Positions 43,416-51,361 of a stretch of DNA of 64,000 nt are shown in pieces. Position numbers and translations under genes: made by a program. The notes beneath the pieces are model-generated. The model saw only the letters and a list, made by a program, of their open reading frames with translations. It did not search any database and was not told the DNA's origin. Position 1 is the first letter of the stretch; each line of letters starts with the position of its first letter. This DNA comes from UBA947 sp031550975 (lineage in GTDB: Bacteria; Cyanobacteriota; Vampirovibrionia; Gastranaerophilales; Gastranaerophilaceae): contig JAVBOC010000003.1 of the NCBI GenBank assembly GCA_031550975.1, positions 1-64,000 of the forward strand, read 5' to 3'.

Positions 43416-44343
43416 ATTAGATATAATAACGGTCGGTGAAAGCCTTATTGAGTTTTCATCTGATGAGGCACTAGCAGACGCCGAGTGCATGCACAAATAC
43501 TATGGCGGAGATGCACTAGCAGCAGCTGTTTCAGCAAAGCGTCTCGGTTCAAGTGTAGGTTTTATAACCCGTATAGGCGAAGATTGCTTTAAAGAATTTC
43601 TTCTTAAAAATTGGAGAGAAGAAGGTCTTGATATTTCGCATGTGAAATTTGTACCGGAAGCTAACGGACTGTATTTTATTACCCGCCCGCATGACGGGAT
43701 TAAAGAGGCAGCTTATTACAGAAAAAAAATAGCCCCGACTAAACTTTCGATTGACGATATTGAACCTGATTATATCGCAAGCGCTAAGTCGGTTTATTCT
43801 TCAGGTGTTACACAGGGGCTTTCGGTTTCAGCTAAAGAAGCCGTGGCTTACACCTTCCGCATTGCTAAAGAGCTTGGCATAATAACAGCTTATGACCCGA
43901 ATTTCTATCCGGCCCTCACAACTGTTGAAGAAGCCCGCGAAAACTTTAACGAAGTTATCCAAAACGTAGACATACTCTTTATGAGCGCAAAATACGATAC
44001 AGTTAATATTTTGGAACTTTATTCAGTTGAAACAATAATCAAACACCTTTGGGATATCGGTGTCGGTACCGTGGTAATCAAATCAAGCGCTGACGGCGGA
44101 TATTACACAGGACATAACGGAAATATTGAATTTACTGAATTCTATACAAATGAAATTGTCGATACAACTTGCTCAGGCGATACTTTTAACGGAGCATTTT
44201 TACACGCGATTACGCAAGGTTATAGTGCATCAGAGGCGGCGAAAGTAGCATCTGTTGCAGCCGGATTGCAATCGCAAGGAATCGGCGCAATTAAATCAAT
44301 TCCGTATGCAAACCAGGTTTTCCAGGTTCACGGTGAGGGTTAG
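43405..44343 (+). CDS. kdgK: PfkB-family carbohydrate kinase, probable 2-keto-3-deoxygluconate kinase
   Basis: A 312-residue ribokinase-fold kinase. The PfkB signature 2 is TTCSGDTFNGAFLHA (about 253-267) with the catalytic aspartate in SGDTF; YYGGDALAAAVSAKRLGS near residue 30 is the substrate-binding GG loop. The GTG start at 43405 has GAGGA 6 nt upstream and overlaps eda by 11 nt. Kinase plus KDPG aldolase in one operon argues for KDG as substrate, which is inference from context. csaB follows 3 bp later. Confidence 0.85.
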   Translation: MENKLDIITVGESLIEFSSDEALADAECMHKYYGGDALAAAVSAKRLGSSVGFITRIGEDCFKEFLLKNWREEGLDISHVKFVPEANGLYFITRPHDGIKEAAYYRKKIAPTKLSIDDIEPDYIASAKSVYSSGVTQGLSVSAKEAVAYTFRIAKELGIITAYDPNFYPALTTVEEARENFNEVIQNVDILFMSAKYDTVNILELYSVETIIKHLWDIGVGTVVIKSSADGGYYTGHNGNIEFTEFYTNEIVDTTCSGDTFNGAFLHAITQGYSASEAAKVASVAAGLQSQGIGAIKSIPYANQVFQVHGEG

Positions 44344-44346
44344 AGT

Positions 44347-45351
44347 ATGCCCAAAGTCGTAATTTCAGGCTATTATGGATTTGATAACTTTGGTGATGAA
44401 GCGATTTTGTCTGTTTTAACTGATTGCCTAACCGGAAAAGCTGACGTAACAGTATTTTCTGCTAACCCTGAAAAAACTGCAAAAGAATATTTTGTAAACT
44501 CGGTGCAAACTTTTGATTATGCGCGGGTATCTAATGCAATAATGAATTCAGACGTCCTAATTTCAGGCGGGGGAAGCCTTTTGCAGGACGTAACCAGCGC
44601 AAAAAGTTTAATTTATTACTGCTGGGTAATTATGATGGCGCAATTATGCGGTAAAAAAACAGCAATTTTTGCCCAGGGAATCGGCCCTCTTGAACATTTT
44701 GGAACCCGGTTTTTAGTCAAATCACTGTTAAAAAAATGCGACTATATAAGTGTTCGCGATGAAGAAAGCCAACAATTACTTGAGCAATGGGGGATTAAAT
44801 CAGAACTGCTTTGCGATCCGATTTATTCTTTAAACTTTGAACCTGTTGGAAAAAGATGTTCTGTTGGGGTTCAGCTTCGTGATTTCAAAATTGTTAATAA
44901 TAAGTTTCTTCACGAACTCGCTGAAGCGGTAGCGCAAAATTTTGCACATAAAGTGATTGAGGTTTATTCCTTGCAAGACGCCATAGACTTGGATGTTTGC
45001 AGAAAGTTTGTTGCGCATTTGCACACAATAAACCCCAATATTGAGGCAAAAATTGTTTCTTCGCTGTCGGTGCATGAAGCAATTGAAAAGATTTCGGGGT
45101 TAGAATACATGATTGGGATGCGCTTTCATGCGCTTCTGGTTGCCCTTAAATGCGGTGTGAAATCACTCGCGATAAATTATGACCCTAAGGTGCAAAAACT
45201 TGCTCAAGAGCATAATATGCCGCTTATAGAGACGAATAATTATGGCGACTATACGGAAAAGTTTGCCCAACTTATTTCTTCTGCTGTTGAACCCATTCAA
45301 AAAGAGTTTGACTGGGGCGGGTTGGAAACTTCATTAAACTCTATTCACTAA
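44347..45351 (+). CDS. csaB: Polysaccharide pyruvyl transferase CsaB
   Basis: CsaB adds pyruvyl groups from phosphoenolpyruvate to a cell-wall polymer, which in S-layer bacteria is the anchor for SLH-domain proteins. The 334-residue protein shows ISGYYGFDNFGDEAILSVL at the N-terminus, ISGGGSLLQD (about 62-71), the FAQGIGPL loop and GMRFHALLVAL (about 258-268), all typical. It is the third gene of the eda-kdgK-csaB operon, 3 bp after kdgK with GAGGG before the ATG. SLH-type surface proteins would be the expected clients; none is in the window. Confidence 0.88.
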   Translation: MPKVVISGYYGFDNFGDEAILSVLTDCLTGKADVTVFSANPEKTAKEYFVNSVQTFDYARVSNAIMNSDVLISGGGSLLQDVTSAKSLIYYCWVIMMAQLCGKKTAIFAQGIGPLEHFGTRFLVKSLLKKCDYISVRDEESQQLLEQWGIKSELLCDPIYSLNFEPVGKRCSVGVQLRDFKIVNNKFLHELAEAVAQNFAHKVIEVYSLQDAIDLDVCRKFVAHLHTINPNIEAKIVSSLSVHEAIEKISGLEYMIGMRFHALLVALKCGVKSLAINYDPKVQKLAQEHNMPLIETNNYGDYTEKFAQLISSAVEPIQKEFDWGGLETSLNSIH

Positions 45352-45353
45352 GA

Positions 45354-45375
45354 AAGACTCCCTTACGAGAGTCTT
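45354..45375. terminator. Hairpin between csaB and tRNA-Leu
   Basis: AAGACTC / GAGTCTT with an 8-nt loop. On the minus strand it follows the tRNA by 4 bp and is followed by TTTCTT, so it probably ends the tRNA transcript and may also serve csaB. Confidence 0.6.
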
Positions 45376-45379
45376 AAAG

Positions 45380-45468
45380 TGGTGCCCTGGGCCAGACTTG
45401 AACTGGCACTGAGTATTAACCCAATTGGATTTTAAGTCCAACGCGTCTACCGATTCCGCCACCAGGGC
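45380..45468 (-). tRNA. tRNA-Leu (anticodon UAA)
   Basis: The class II tRNA folds with a 7-bp acceptor stem (GCCCTGG / CCAGGGC), a D arm GGCGGAATCGGTAGACGC, an anticodon stem TTGGA / TCCAA around TAA (45434-45432), a long variable arm and a GTTCAAG T-loop. Discriminator A and an encoded CCA (45382-45380) complete the 3' end. Confidence 0.95.
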
Positions 45469-45513
45469 TTATGATTCAAGGAATATAGTAATTCAAACAT
45501 AAGGCTTTGTCAA

Positions 45514-46719
45514 TTAAACAGAAACTGTTTTTGTATAGCCTTCAAGCTCTTTGATTTTATTTGACAAATCTGAGACAAGGTTGTTTAGGGGTTCTCCCAC
45601 AGCCTTTTCATCTTTTAGTGAAACCTTGCCAAATAGTGCGGGGTACTTGATATTTTCCATAAATATTTCTTTGAATTGTTTTATGTCATGGTAATTGTCT
45701 ATATCTATCGTCTGATTCAAGTCACACAAGTCTGTAAATAGCTCATAAATGGTGTTTTGAGCCTTCAATATTTTCTTTGCGTCGAGTAATTTCTTGATTT
45801 TGATTATATTGCTGTAAATTCGTTTATAATCAAGCAGCAAATCAGTCTTTTTGGCAGGCAGACTGTTTTTAAAATAAGCCATTGTCTGCTGATATCCCAT
45901 ATCTATAAGCATGTGACGTTTTTCTTGAGAGAGGTTGAAGTCAACAATAAGTACGTCCCCAGTGTTTAAAACAACATAATCAAACTTATCATTTTTGGCA
46001 TATAATTCGGTAATAAAAGATGTTGCAACAGCCGTCATGCAGCTATAAACCGTGTTTACGTAGTTGATAACGTTTGTCTTACTTGGTTCGGTGAAACCTT
46101 CCAGTCTGAACTCAAGCACTCTTTCGTTACGTATCAGACAGTTTGGGGATAATTTCCACATCGGACGACTTTTTTGCAAATCACCGTCAACCAAGACGGA
46201 ATCTTCATCTTCAATGGGTTTCATAAGTCCGGGCATTGTGCAGGAAATCCGCACTGCTTTTGCTACTTCAAAATCGGGAGTTGCTTGCTGCGAGAACTCT
46301 TTACAGCCATAATTAGTTAAATCAGTTGATATAATAATGAGATTTTTGGGCAAATCTTTGAATGTAACAGGCTCGTTTTCACCTTTTACGTACTTTTCGC
46401 CGTAATATTTGCTCTCAATAAGATCTCTTACCCAATCTAAAAATATTTCGCCCTTGCTGAGTTCAAGTTTTAATCCCAAGCCGAACTGGATATCTTTAAA
46501 AAGTTCAAAATTGACTTCAAGAAAGATTTGTTGTAATTCTTTTGCGTCATAACCGACTGCAAGCAGTGCAGCTATAATAGAACCCACGGAAGACCCGCCG
46601 TAGGTGCTGGTTTCGATCTCAAGTTCTTCAAGTGCTTTAATTACGCCGCCGTAGGCTATCCCTCTAATCGCACCGCCACCGAATAAACAAACATATTTTC
46701 TATCATCTTTTACTGCCAT
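45514..46719 (-). CDS. Patatin-like phospholipase family protein
   Basis: A 401-residue acyl hydrolase of the RssA/patatin group. The oxyanion loop is GGGAIRG (14-20), the nucleophile elbow G-S-S-V-G with S44, and the catalytic aspartate in VDGDL (about 177-181). It is longer than RssA because of a helical C-terminal region (about 270-400) without a known domain. There is no signal peptide, so it should act on cytoplasmic lipids or at the inner leaflet. TAATAT ends 6 nt before the ATG; the TGAGGC between could also be a close ribosome site. Confidence 0.85.
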   Translation of the reverse strand: MAVKDDRKYVCLFGGGAIRGIAYGGVIKALEELEIETSTYGGSSVGSIIAALLAVGYDAKELQQIFLEVNFELFKDIQFGLGLKLELSKGEIFLDWVRDLIESKYYGEKYVKGENEPVTFKDLPKNLIIISTDLTNYGCKEFSQQATPDFEVAKAVRISCTMPGLMKPIEDEDSVLVDGDLQKSRPMWKLSPNCLIRNERVLEFRLEGFTEPSKTNVINYVNTVYSCMTAVATSFITELYAKNDKFDYVVLNTGDVLIVDFNLSQEKRHMLIDMGYQQTMAYFKNSLPAKKTDLLLDYKRIYSNIIKIKKLLDAKKILKAQNTIYELFTDLCDLNQTIDIDNYHDIKQFKEIFMENIKYPALFGKVSLKDEKAVGEPLNNLVSDLSNKIKELEGYTKTVSV

Positions 46720-46725
46720 GCCTCA

Positions 46726-46731
46726 ATATTA
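46726..46731 (-). promoter_or_regulatory. -10-like TAATAT 6 nt before the patatin start
   Basis: It has the leaderless geometry. TTGACG lies only 8 bp further upstream, too close to be its -35. Confidence 0.4.
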
Positions 46732-46783
46732 GCATAAATCGTCAAATGTGAGCTCAGTCATTTAGTCCATAAAATTTCCATAA

Positions 46784-46817
46784 AAAATGCTCCTTGTCTT
46801 AAAACAAGAAGCATTTT
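46784..46817. terminator. Terminator downstream of the HEAT-like gene
   Basis: AAAATGCT and CTTGT pair with ACAAG and AGCATTTT, with one internal mismatch and a 6-nt loop; A/T runs on both sides. It lies 23 bp after the stop of the 46840-47121 gene. Confidence 0.7.
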
Positions 46818-46839
46818 AAAATATTTTTATTATTAGCGT

Positions 46840-47121
46840 CTACGCAGCCAATCCTTGGATTTCACGGATTAAGTATTGTGCAACCCATTCAAAATCTTTG
46901 TTAGTTTTAGCAGCTTTCTGAAGGTGTTCAACAGAAGGTCCGCCAATTCTGATAAGAGTCATAGCAACAACTCCGCGTTTAATGCCTCTAACAACTTGCA
47001 ATTGGTCAACCAGTTGCGGCAGTGCGTTCGCACCTATACCAACAAGAACGTTTTCCAGTTCGTTTTTAGCCACATTGTCTGCGGTTTCTAATTTTGATAA
47101 AATCTCGTCAACTGATTGCAT
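46840..47121 (-). CDS. Small HEAT-repeat-like protein
   Basis: A 93-residue all-helical protein. Two segments, NVLVGIGANALPQLVDQL and AMTLIRIGGPSVEHLQKA, have the spacing and conserved Pro/Gly/Ala of HEAT or PBS-lyase-like repeats. It is probably a protein-interaction module; no partner can be inferred. A GGAG ribosome site precedes the ATG and a terminator follows. Possibly monocistronic. Confidence 0.65.
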   Translation of the reverse strand: MQSVDEILSKLETADNVAKNELENVLVGIGANALPQLVDQLQVVRGIKRGVVAMTLIRIGGPSVEHLQKAAKTNKDFEWVAQYLIREIQGLAA

Positions 47122-47222
47122 AATGTTTCTCCAATAATTCTAATCTATGTTTTTATTATAAGAGAAAATTATTGCATGTAAGGATTTCTTTATATGATCT
47201 TTATATCATATAAAGGCTATTA

Positions 47223-47247
47223 AAAAGCCCGCTTGGAGCGGGCTTTT
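47223..47247. terminator. Terminator AAAAGCCCGCT / AGCGGGCTTTT
   Basis: An 11-bp perfect stem with a 3-nt loop, 11 bp after the stop of the 47259-49271 gene. A strong intrinsic terminator. Confidence 0.85.
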
Positions 47248-47258
47248 AGTTGTAGATT

Positions 47259-49271
47259 TTAACCGTAAATTTTAAACGAGCGCTCGATGTTTTTATCGAT
47301 GGCAGCCTTAACAGAGTCGTACTCTTGGTTGAGTGAAGAATGCTCTGTATCAATGTTCTTCAACTCTCTGTCATAACGTTTGTCTTTAGCTTCGATTTTG
47401 TTCATCGCTCGGTTGTATTCAGCTTCGGCTTTAGTAACTGCCAGGCTATCAGTTTGTTCTGTGATATCAGCACAATTGGTGTATGTGAACGGGATCCATC
47501 TGTTGTCTTTATCAACTTGTTCCATAACTACCAAACCGCTCTCAAGTGCGTATTTAGCCCATTCTGTGCTTGAAGCGAGTCCGTCTTCAATAACTTTGTA
47601 TCCGGATTTCATACGCTCAAACAGGTTTGTGTACCATTGCGCTTTTTTCTCACCGTTTTCGTTAGTGTTCACATCAATCCACGCTAATTGTGGGTCGCCG
47701 TAAGTGTTGAAAACATTTTCTAACATCGCGGTTTCATAGATTTGATTAAACTTAGCGTTGTTTTCTCTGGTCATGCCTAGAATTCCGATAGAAGTTCTCA
47801 TGTCAAGCAATTTCTCAATATCATCAATTGCAATCATGTCTCCTAAACCAAGAGAATTCATGAAGCTGGCAACTTCAGCATTGGCGCCGCCTGTGCCTGT
47901 AATGGTTCCATCATCATTGATTACAAAATCATTGCCGTACAATGCTTGTGCAGCTGCTTTAACAGTGGCATCGTTAGTAACTTCTTTGAGGAAAAGACTA
48001 TAAAGCTTGTTCTCGGCATTGCTTAACGGTTTCTCGATAAGTTCAGTGATTTTTGAATAAATATCTACATAACCGCCGAAAGAAGTAAGATTTGGGGTAT
48101 CTTTTTCCAGTTCAGCTGATATTGCTCCAAAAGGAGATATCGCGTCAAGTGCTGTGTATCTTCCGCCTATGCCTTGTGCGTTAGCATTAAATACGCTTGT
48201 CTGCAATGCACTTAAAAGAGTATCTTTATTATATGCTGGTGTAACACCTGTCATTGTCGCAGGTAAAGAAGCCTTTAATTCAGCCTGAATGCTCGCCCAC
48301 TGATCAGTTGTTGCGCCTGTTATATAAGAAGCAAATGTCCCTTGCAATTCTGCAGGAAGTAAAGCGGCATTATTATCTTCAAACGCAGTTAAGAGTTTGT
48401 TAATATAGCTGTTTTCATAATCATCTTCGCTGCTGCCATAATATTTAGCAGAAGCGTTATCTGCGGCATTGGCAAAAGCTGTGTCAAAAGCATTTTGCGC
48501 TGAAGCAAGATTATTTGTTTTTTCTTTAAAGCCCGGACCGTGATCTTCAATAATGCTTGATCTAGAAGGCTGGGTCGGCATAAAGTAATCCAATATGCCT
48601 GCCGCTGCTTGGTAATAGTTTAATATAGTCTCGCCGCTTGAAGTATAATTTTGGTCATTATATCTGTTATAATCTGCTTGAGCTGCTTCAAGCCCTTCTA
48701 TGAGTGAACGATACATGGCAAATTCAGGGTCTTCAATAAGAAGATTATAGTTCTGCCCGTTCTTACCCCATAATGCTTCGAGATCATCTGCAGTAAGTTT
48801 TGTGGATAAATTATTGCTGATTACCCCCTCATCGTTATAACCCATATAAACAACAGAGCCACCTTCAGTATGCTTGCTGCTAAGTATGTCGAAATAGCTG
48901 GTTGTATATTTTAAACCATGTGATTCTAAATATGCATCCAAGTTACCGCCGGCAGCTCTGAAATAAGCAGCTTCTTTTTCAGAAACAAGGACTTGACCTG
49001 CCATATTCGCTAAACCGTATTGGTTATTATATGAACTATAGCTGGTTAAAGCATTGAAAGACAGCTTCTGATAGCTTTGTGAGCCGTCAGCGCCGTAGTT
49101 AGTAAACATCATCTGAGCTTCATTCAAAGCGCGCACGTAAGCTTCGCTAGCCTGTCCGCTTTCAGCGGCAAGACGCATCTTCGAGTTGCTGATCAACTGT
49201 GCTTTGAGCTCGTTATCAGCCATACGCGATGTTATTGATAATAACTGTGCTTGTGATGCTGCTAATCCCAT
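47259..49271 (-). CDS. Axial- or filament-like protein of unknown family
   Basis: A 670-residue soluble protein without a signal peptide. The two ends are helical and heptad-rich while the middle is Ala/Asn/Ser/Tyr-rich, the design of flagellin, hook-associated and type III-secreted axial proteins. The N-terminus reads GLAASQAQLLSITSRMADNE; the C-terminus has AKDKRYDRELKNIDTEHSS, then LNQEYDSVKAAIDKNIERSF. I recall similar N- and C-terminal ends in other gut Gastranaerophilales and Elusimicrobia proteins, unverified. AAGGAAAGG precedes the ATG, a strong terminator follows, and the paired TGTAAC element lies 79 bp upstream. No flagellar or secretion gene is nearby. Confidence 0.7.
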   Translation of the reverse strand: MGLAASQAQLLSITSRMADNELKAQLISNSKMRLAAESGQASEAYVRALNEAQMMFTNYGADGSQSYQKLSFNALTSYSSYNNQYGLANMAGQVLVSEKEAAYFRAAGGNLDAYLESHGLKYTTSYFDILSSKHTEGGSVVYMGYNDEGVISNNLSTKLTADDLEALWGKNGQNYNLLIEDPEFAMYRSLIEGLEAAQADYNRYNDQNYTSSGETILNYYQAAAGILDYFMPTQPSRSSIIEDHGPGFKEKTNNLASAQNAFDTAFANAADNASAKYYGSSEDDYENSYINKLLTAFEDNNAALLPAELQGTFASYITGATTDQWASIQAELKASLPATMTGVTPAYNKDTLLSALQTSVFNANAQGIGGRYTALDAISPFGAISAELEKDTPNLTSFGGYVDIYSKITELIEKPLSNAENKLYSLFLKEVTNDATVKAAAQALYGNDFVINDDGTITGTGGANAEVASFMNSLGLGDMIAIDDIEKLLDMRTSIGILGMTRENNAKFNQIYETAMLENVFNTYGDPQLAWIDVNTNENGEKKAQWYTNLFERMKSGYKVIEDGLASSTEWAKYALESGLVVMEQVDKDNRWIPFTYTNCADITEQTDSLAVTKAEAEYNRAMNKIEAKDKRYDRELKNIDTEHSSLNQEYDSVKAAIDKNIERSFKIYG

Positions 49272-49349
49272 CGATTTGCCTTTCCTTAGTAATTTCTTAC
49301 TACGGTTATCGGCAATGATTAGCCAAAACTTTAACTTTTAAGGTGATTT

Positions 49350-49366
49350 GTTACAGAATTGTTACA
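49350..49366 (-). promoter_or_regulatory. Paired TGTAAC element upstream of the 49271 gene
   Basis: TGTAAC, AATTC, TGTAAC in gene orientation, exactly 11 bp apart, 79 bp before the ATG. It overlaps the first codons downstream of the neighbouring decarboxylase's stop region only at 49362-49366. Confidence 0.6.
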
Positions 49367-50393
49367 ATCGACGTAATATCTTTTTTAACCGCGAGAGCTT
49401 TTTTAGGTCAGTTCCAATGCCTGTTAATAACAAAGTAGACTTATCATTTGGTTTTTCGTCTTCAATCCCGTGGCTAAATAACTTATCTGAAAGCGCTGTT
49501 CCCGTCATTCCTTCAGCTTTAATGAGGATTTTTGTCGGGTCATTGTCGGGGTAAAATTCGATTTTGCTCTCTAAATTTACTTTTAATTCTTCAATATTAT
49601 TTATTAATTCTTCAATTTTTGCCTCGCCGCGCTTGCTGTTGAGGAAATTAATATTAGCCTCAATTGATGCTAACAACGGGTAAGACGGAGAAGTTGTTGT
49701 AATTTTTTGCAGTGCTTCTGTCGGGTCGATGTTGCAATTTGAATGAAGCAGAGCCGTTGGGTTTAAGCCCCCTGCTGTCTTGTGCAGCGATTGGAGCGTG
49801 AAATCAGCAATTTTTGTTGCGCTTTGCGGGAGCTTGTCTGAAAACGGATAAAGCGCGCCGTGTGCTTCGTCTACAATTAAGTAAGCACCAATTCCCTCGC
49901 AGAATTTTTTTATTTCTTTTATATCAGAAACAATTCCCTCATAAGTCGGCGAAGTTACAATTACTGCTGCGATGTCTTTTGTGCCTTTGAGCGATTCAAC
50001 ACTTGTTTTTCCGGGGATGCCCCAGTCTATTATTTCATCTGTTTTGTAAAATACAGGTTTGCAGCCGGCAAGTTCAACCGCATTATGATGGCAGGGATGC
50101 GCGTCTTTCCAAACCAAAACATTCTCTCCCGGCTTTGTGCAAGATAAAACAGAGGCAATTATGCCGCTTGTTGAGCCATTCGTTAGGAAATAGGTGTGCT
50201 TTGTCCCATAAATCTTTGCCGCACGCTTCTGAGCGGCTTCTAAAGCCACTTGTGGGTCGTGAGTATCTGTTTCAGAAATATCATATTTATAAAACTGTCT
50301 GAATTTGTTTAAGATAAAAAACTTTTGCCCATGCGAAGGTGTCGTAAAGAAGGTTTTACGAGTTTTTTTCTTTAATAGACTTATAAGGCTCAA
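49362..50393 (-). CDS. Orn/Lys/Arg decarboxylase family PLP enzyme (short form)
   Basis: A 343-residue fold-type I PLP enzyme of the SpeA/Cad-like major domain: TPSHGQKFF near the start, TNGSTSGIIASVL (about 81-93), VTSPTYEGIVSDI, IVDEAHGALYPF and the PLP lysine in LQSLHKTAGGL (about 205). The usual C-terminal third of the family is reduced, so the substrate is uncertain. I chose TTG at 50393 because AGAAGGGA lies just upstream. A further in-frame ATG at 50462 would require translating the dispersed repeat at 50406-50528. Confidence 0.8.
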   Translation of the reverse strand: MSLISLLKKKTRKTFFTTPSHGQKFFILNKFRQFYKYDISETDTHDPQVALEAAQKRAAKIYGTKHTYFLTNGSTSGIIASVLSCTKPGENVLVWKDAHPCHHNAVELAGCKPVFYKTDEIIDWGIPGKTSVESLKGTKDIAAVIVTSPTYEGIVSDIKEIKKFCEGIGAYLIVDEAHGALYPFSDKLPQSATKIADFTLQSLHKTAGGLNPTALLHSNCNIDPTEALQKITTTSPSYPLLASIEANINFLNSKRGEAKIEELINNIEELKVNLESKIEFYPDNDPTKILIKAEGMTGTALSDKLFSHGIEDEKPNDKSTLLLTGIGTDLKKLSRLKKILRRL

Positions 50394-50405
50394 AATATCC
50401 CTTCT

Positions 50406-50528
50406 GTCATTCCGGGTTGACAAGGCTTGAATAAGCCGCTCATGGCCCAGATCCTGAATCACCAGGTAGGGACATAGAATCTGGCTTCAAGTTCCTTTCA
50501 GCCGATTCTGCAGTCAGTTCAGGATGAC
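50406..50528. repeat. Palindromic dispersed repeat upstream of the decarboxylase gene
   Basis: Ends TGTCATTCCGGG and TCAGGATGACA are near-complementary, with further internal inverted words. It is related to 6741-6828 and adds a misleading in-frame N-terminal extension to the decarboxylase. Confidence 0.65.
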
Positions 50529-50535
50529 AATTACT

Positions 50536-51126
50536 TTATTTGTTTCTAATTTCTATGCTTCTTTTTGCACAATATTGAGTCATAAACATTTTGTCTTTGC
50601 TGTTTTCAAAATTTAATCTACCCGAAAGGGTGTATCCGCCATCGTAGTTTTTCTCAATACGGATAGGTGCAAACAGTCCGTCGATTGACTGTTCTGCAGA
50701 AAGCGGCAATGTTACATAGTATTCTTTTTCAATGTCAAAATTCTCGTTGGTTTTAAATCTCATACCGCCGGCAGATATGTCCAAGGTAGTGATTTTGTAA
50801 TTTCTATCGCCTGTGCGCATTTCAATGTCATAAACAAATTTAATACGAGTATATTGACGTCTTTGGAGGAATTTGTGTTTTGCTGGACTTGCAATCTTTA
50901 GCTTTTTGCCCTCAATTTCTTTTGGGTAAGAATTGAAAAAGACTGTCCCGTAAGTGTTTTGAGTATAGAACTCGCAGTAGTTACGTAGCATGACACCTTC
51001 CGGCTCATATTCAAGTTCAATGTCAAACCCGTCAGCATAAACATCGGTAATTTTACCTTTGTTGGCGTTTCTAAAATCGTGCGGAACGACTGTGATGGCT
51101 CTGTCTTTTTCAAGTAATTCTCTCAT
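50536..51126 (-). CDS. PilZ-domain protein (YcgR-like), predicted c-di-GMP receptor
   Basis: A 196-residue protein with an N-terminal YcgR-like beta domain (1-80) and a C-terminal PilZ domain. The c-di-GMP motifs are RRQYTRIKF (R..xR near 86-94) and DISAGGMRF (DxSxxG, about 114-122). The start at 51126 has AGAGGAT upstream, and a TATAAT is at 51162-51157. In motile bacteria YcgR acts on flagella; here no motility gene is nearby, so the output is unknown. Confidence 0.88.
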   Translation of the reverse strand: MRELLEKDRAITVVPHDFRNANKGKITDVYADGFDIELEYEPEGVMLRNYCEFYTQNTYGTVFFNSYPKEIEGKKLKIASPAKHKFLQRRQYTRIKFVYDIEMRTGDRNYKITTLDISAGGMRFKTNENFDIEKEYYVTLPLSAEQSIDGLFAPIRIEKNYDGGYTLSGRLNFENSKDKMFMTQYCAKRSIEIRNK

Positions 51127-51187
51127 GACTATCCTCTCTTTGCTTTGAATGTTCCTATTATATATTATTTTTTGAAAAAAGAAAAGC

Positions 51188-51203
51188 CCCTCAATATAGA
51201 GGG
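51188..51203 (-). terminator. Second terminator after secY, upstream of the PilZ promoter
   Basis: On the minus strand CCCTC / GAGGG stem followed by GCTTTTCTTTTTT. It would insulate the PilZ gene from the ribosomal operon. Confidence 0.6.
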
Positions 51204-51300
51204 ACATGTACTGAGCAATCAGAAGAGTTGAGGATTTACATACCAATAGTAAATCTTTTCGCATAAGAAAACATTAGAGGAAATGATTATTTTTTGCATA

Positions 51301-51326
51301 AAAATAGTCCCCGAGAGGACTATTTT
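51301..51326. terminator. Terminator of the rpsE-secY operon
   Basis: AAAATAGTCC / GGACTATTTT, 10-bp stem with a 6-nt loop, 36 bp after the secY stop. Confidence 0.75.
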
Positions 51327-51361
51327 AAATTTCTATATAAATTTGGCAAGGCTCAGCCTTG

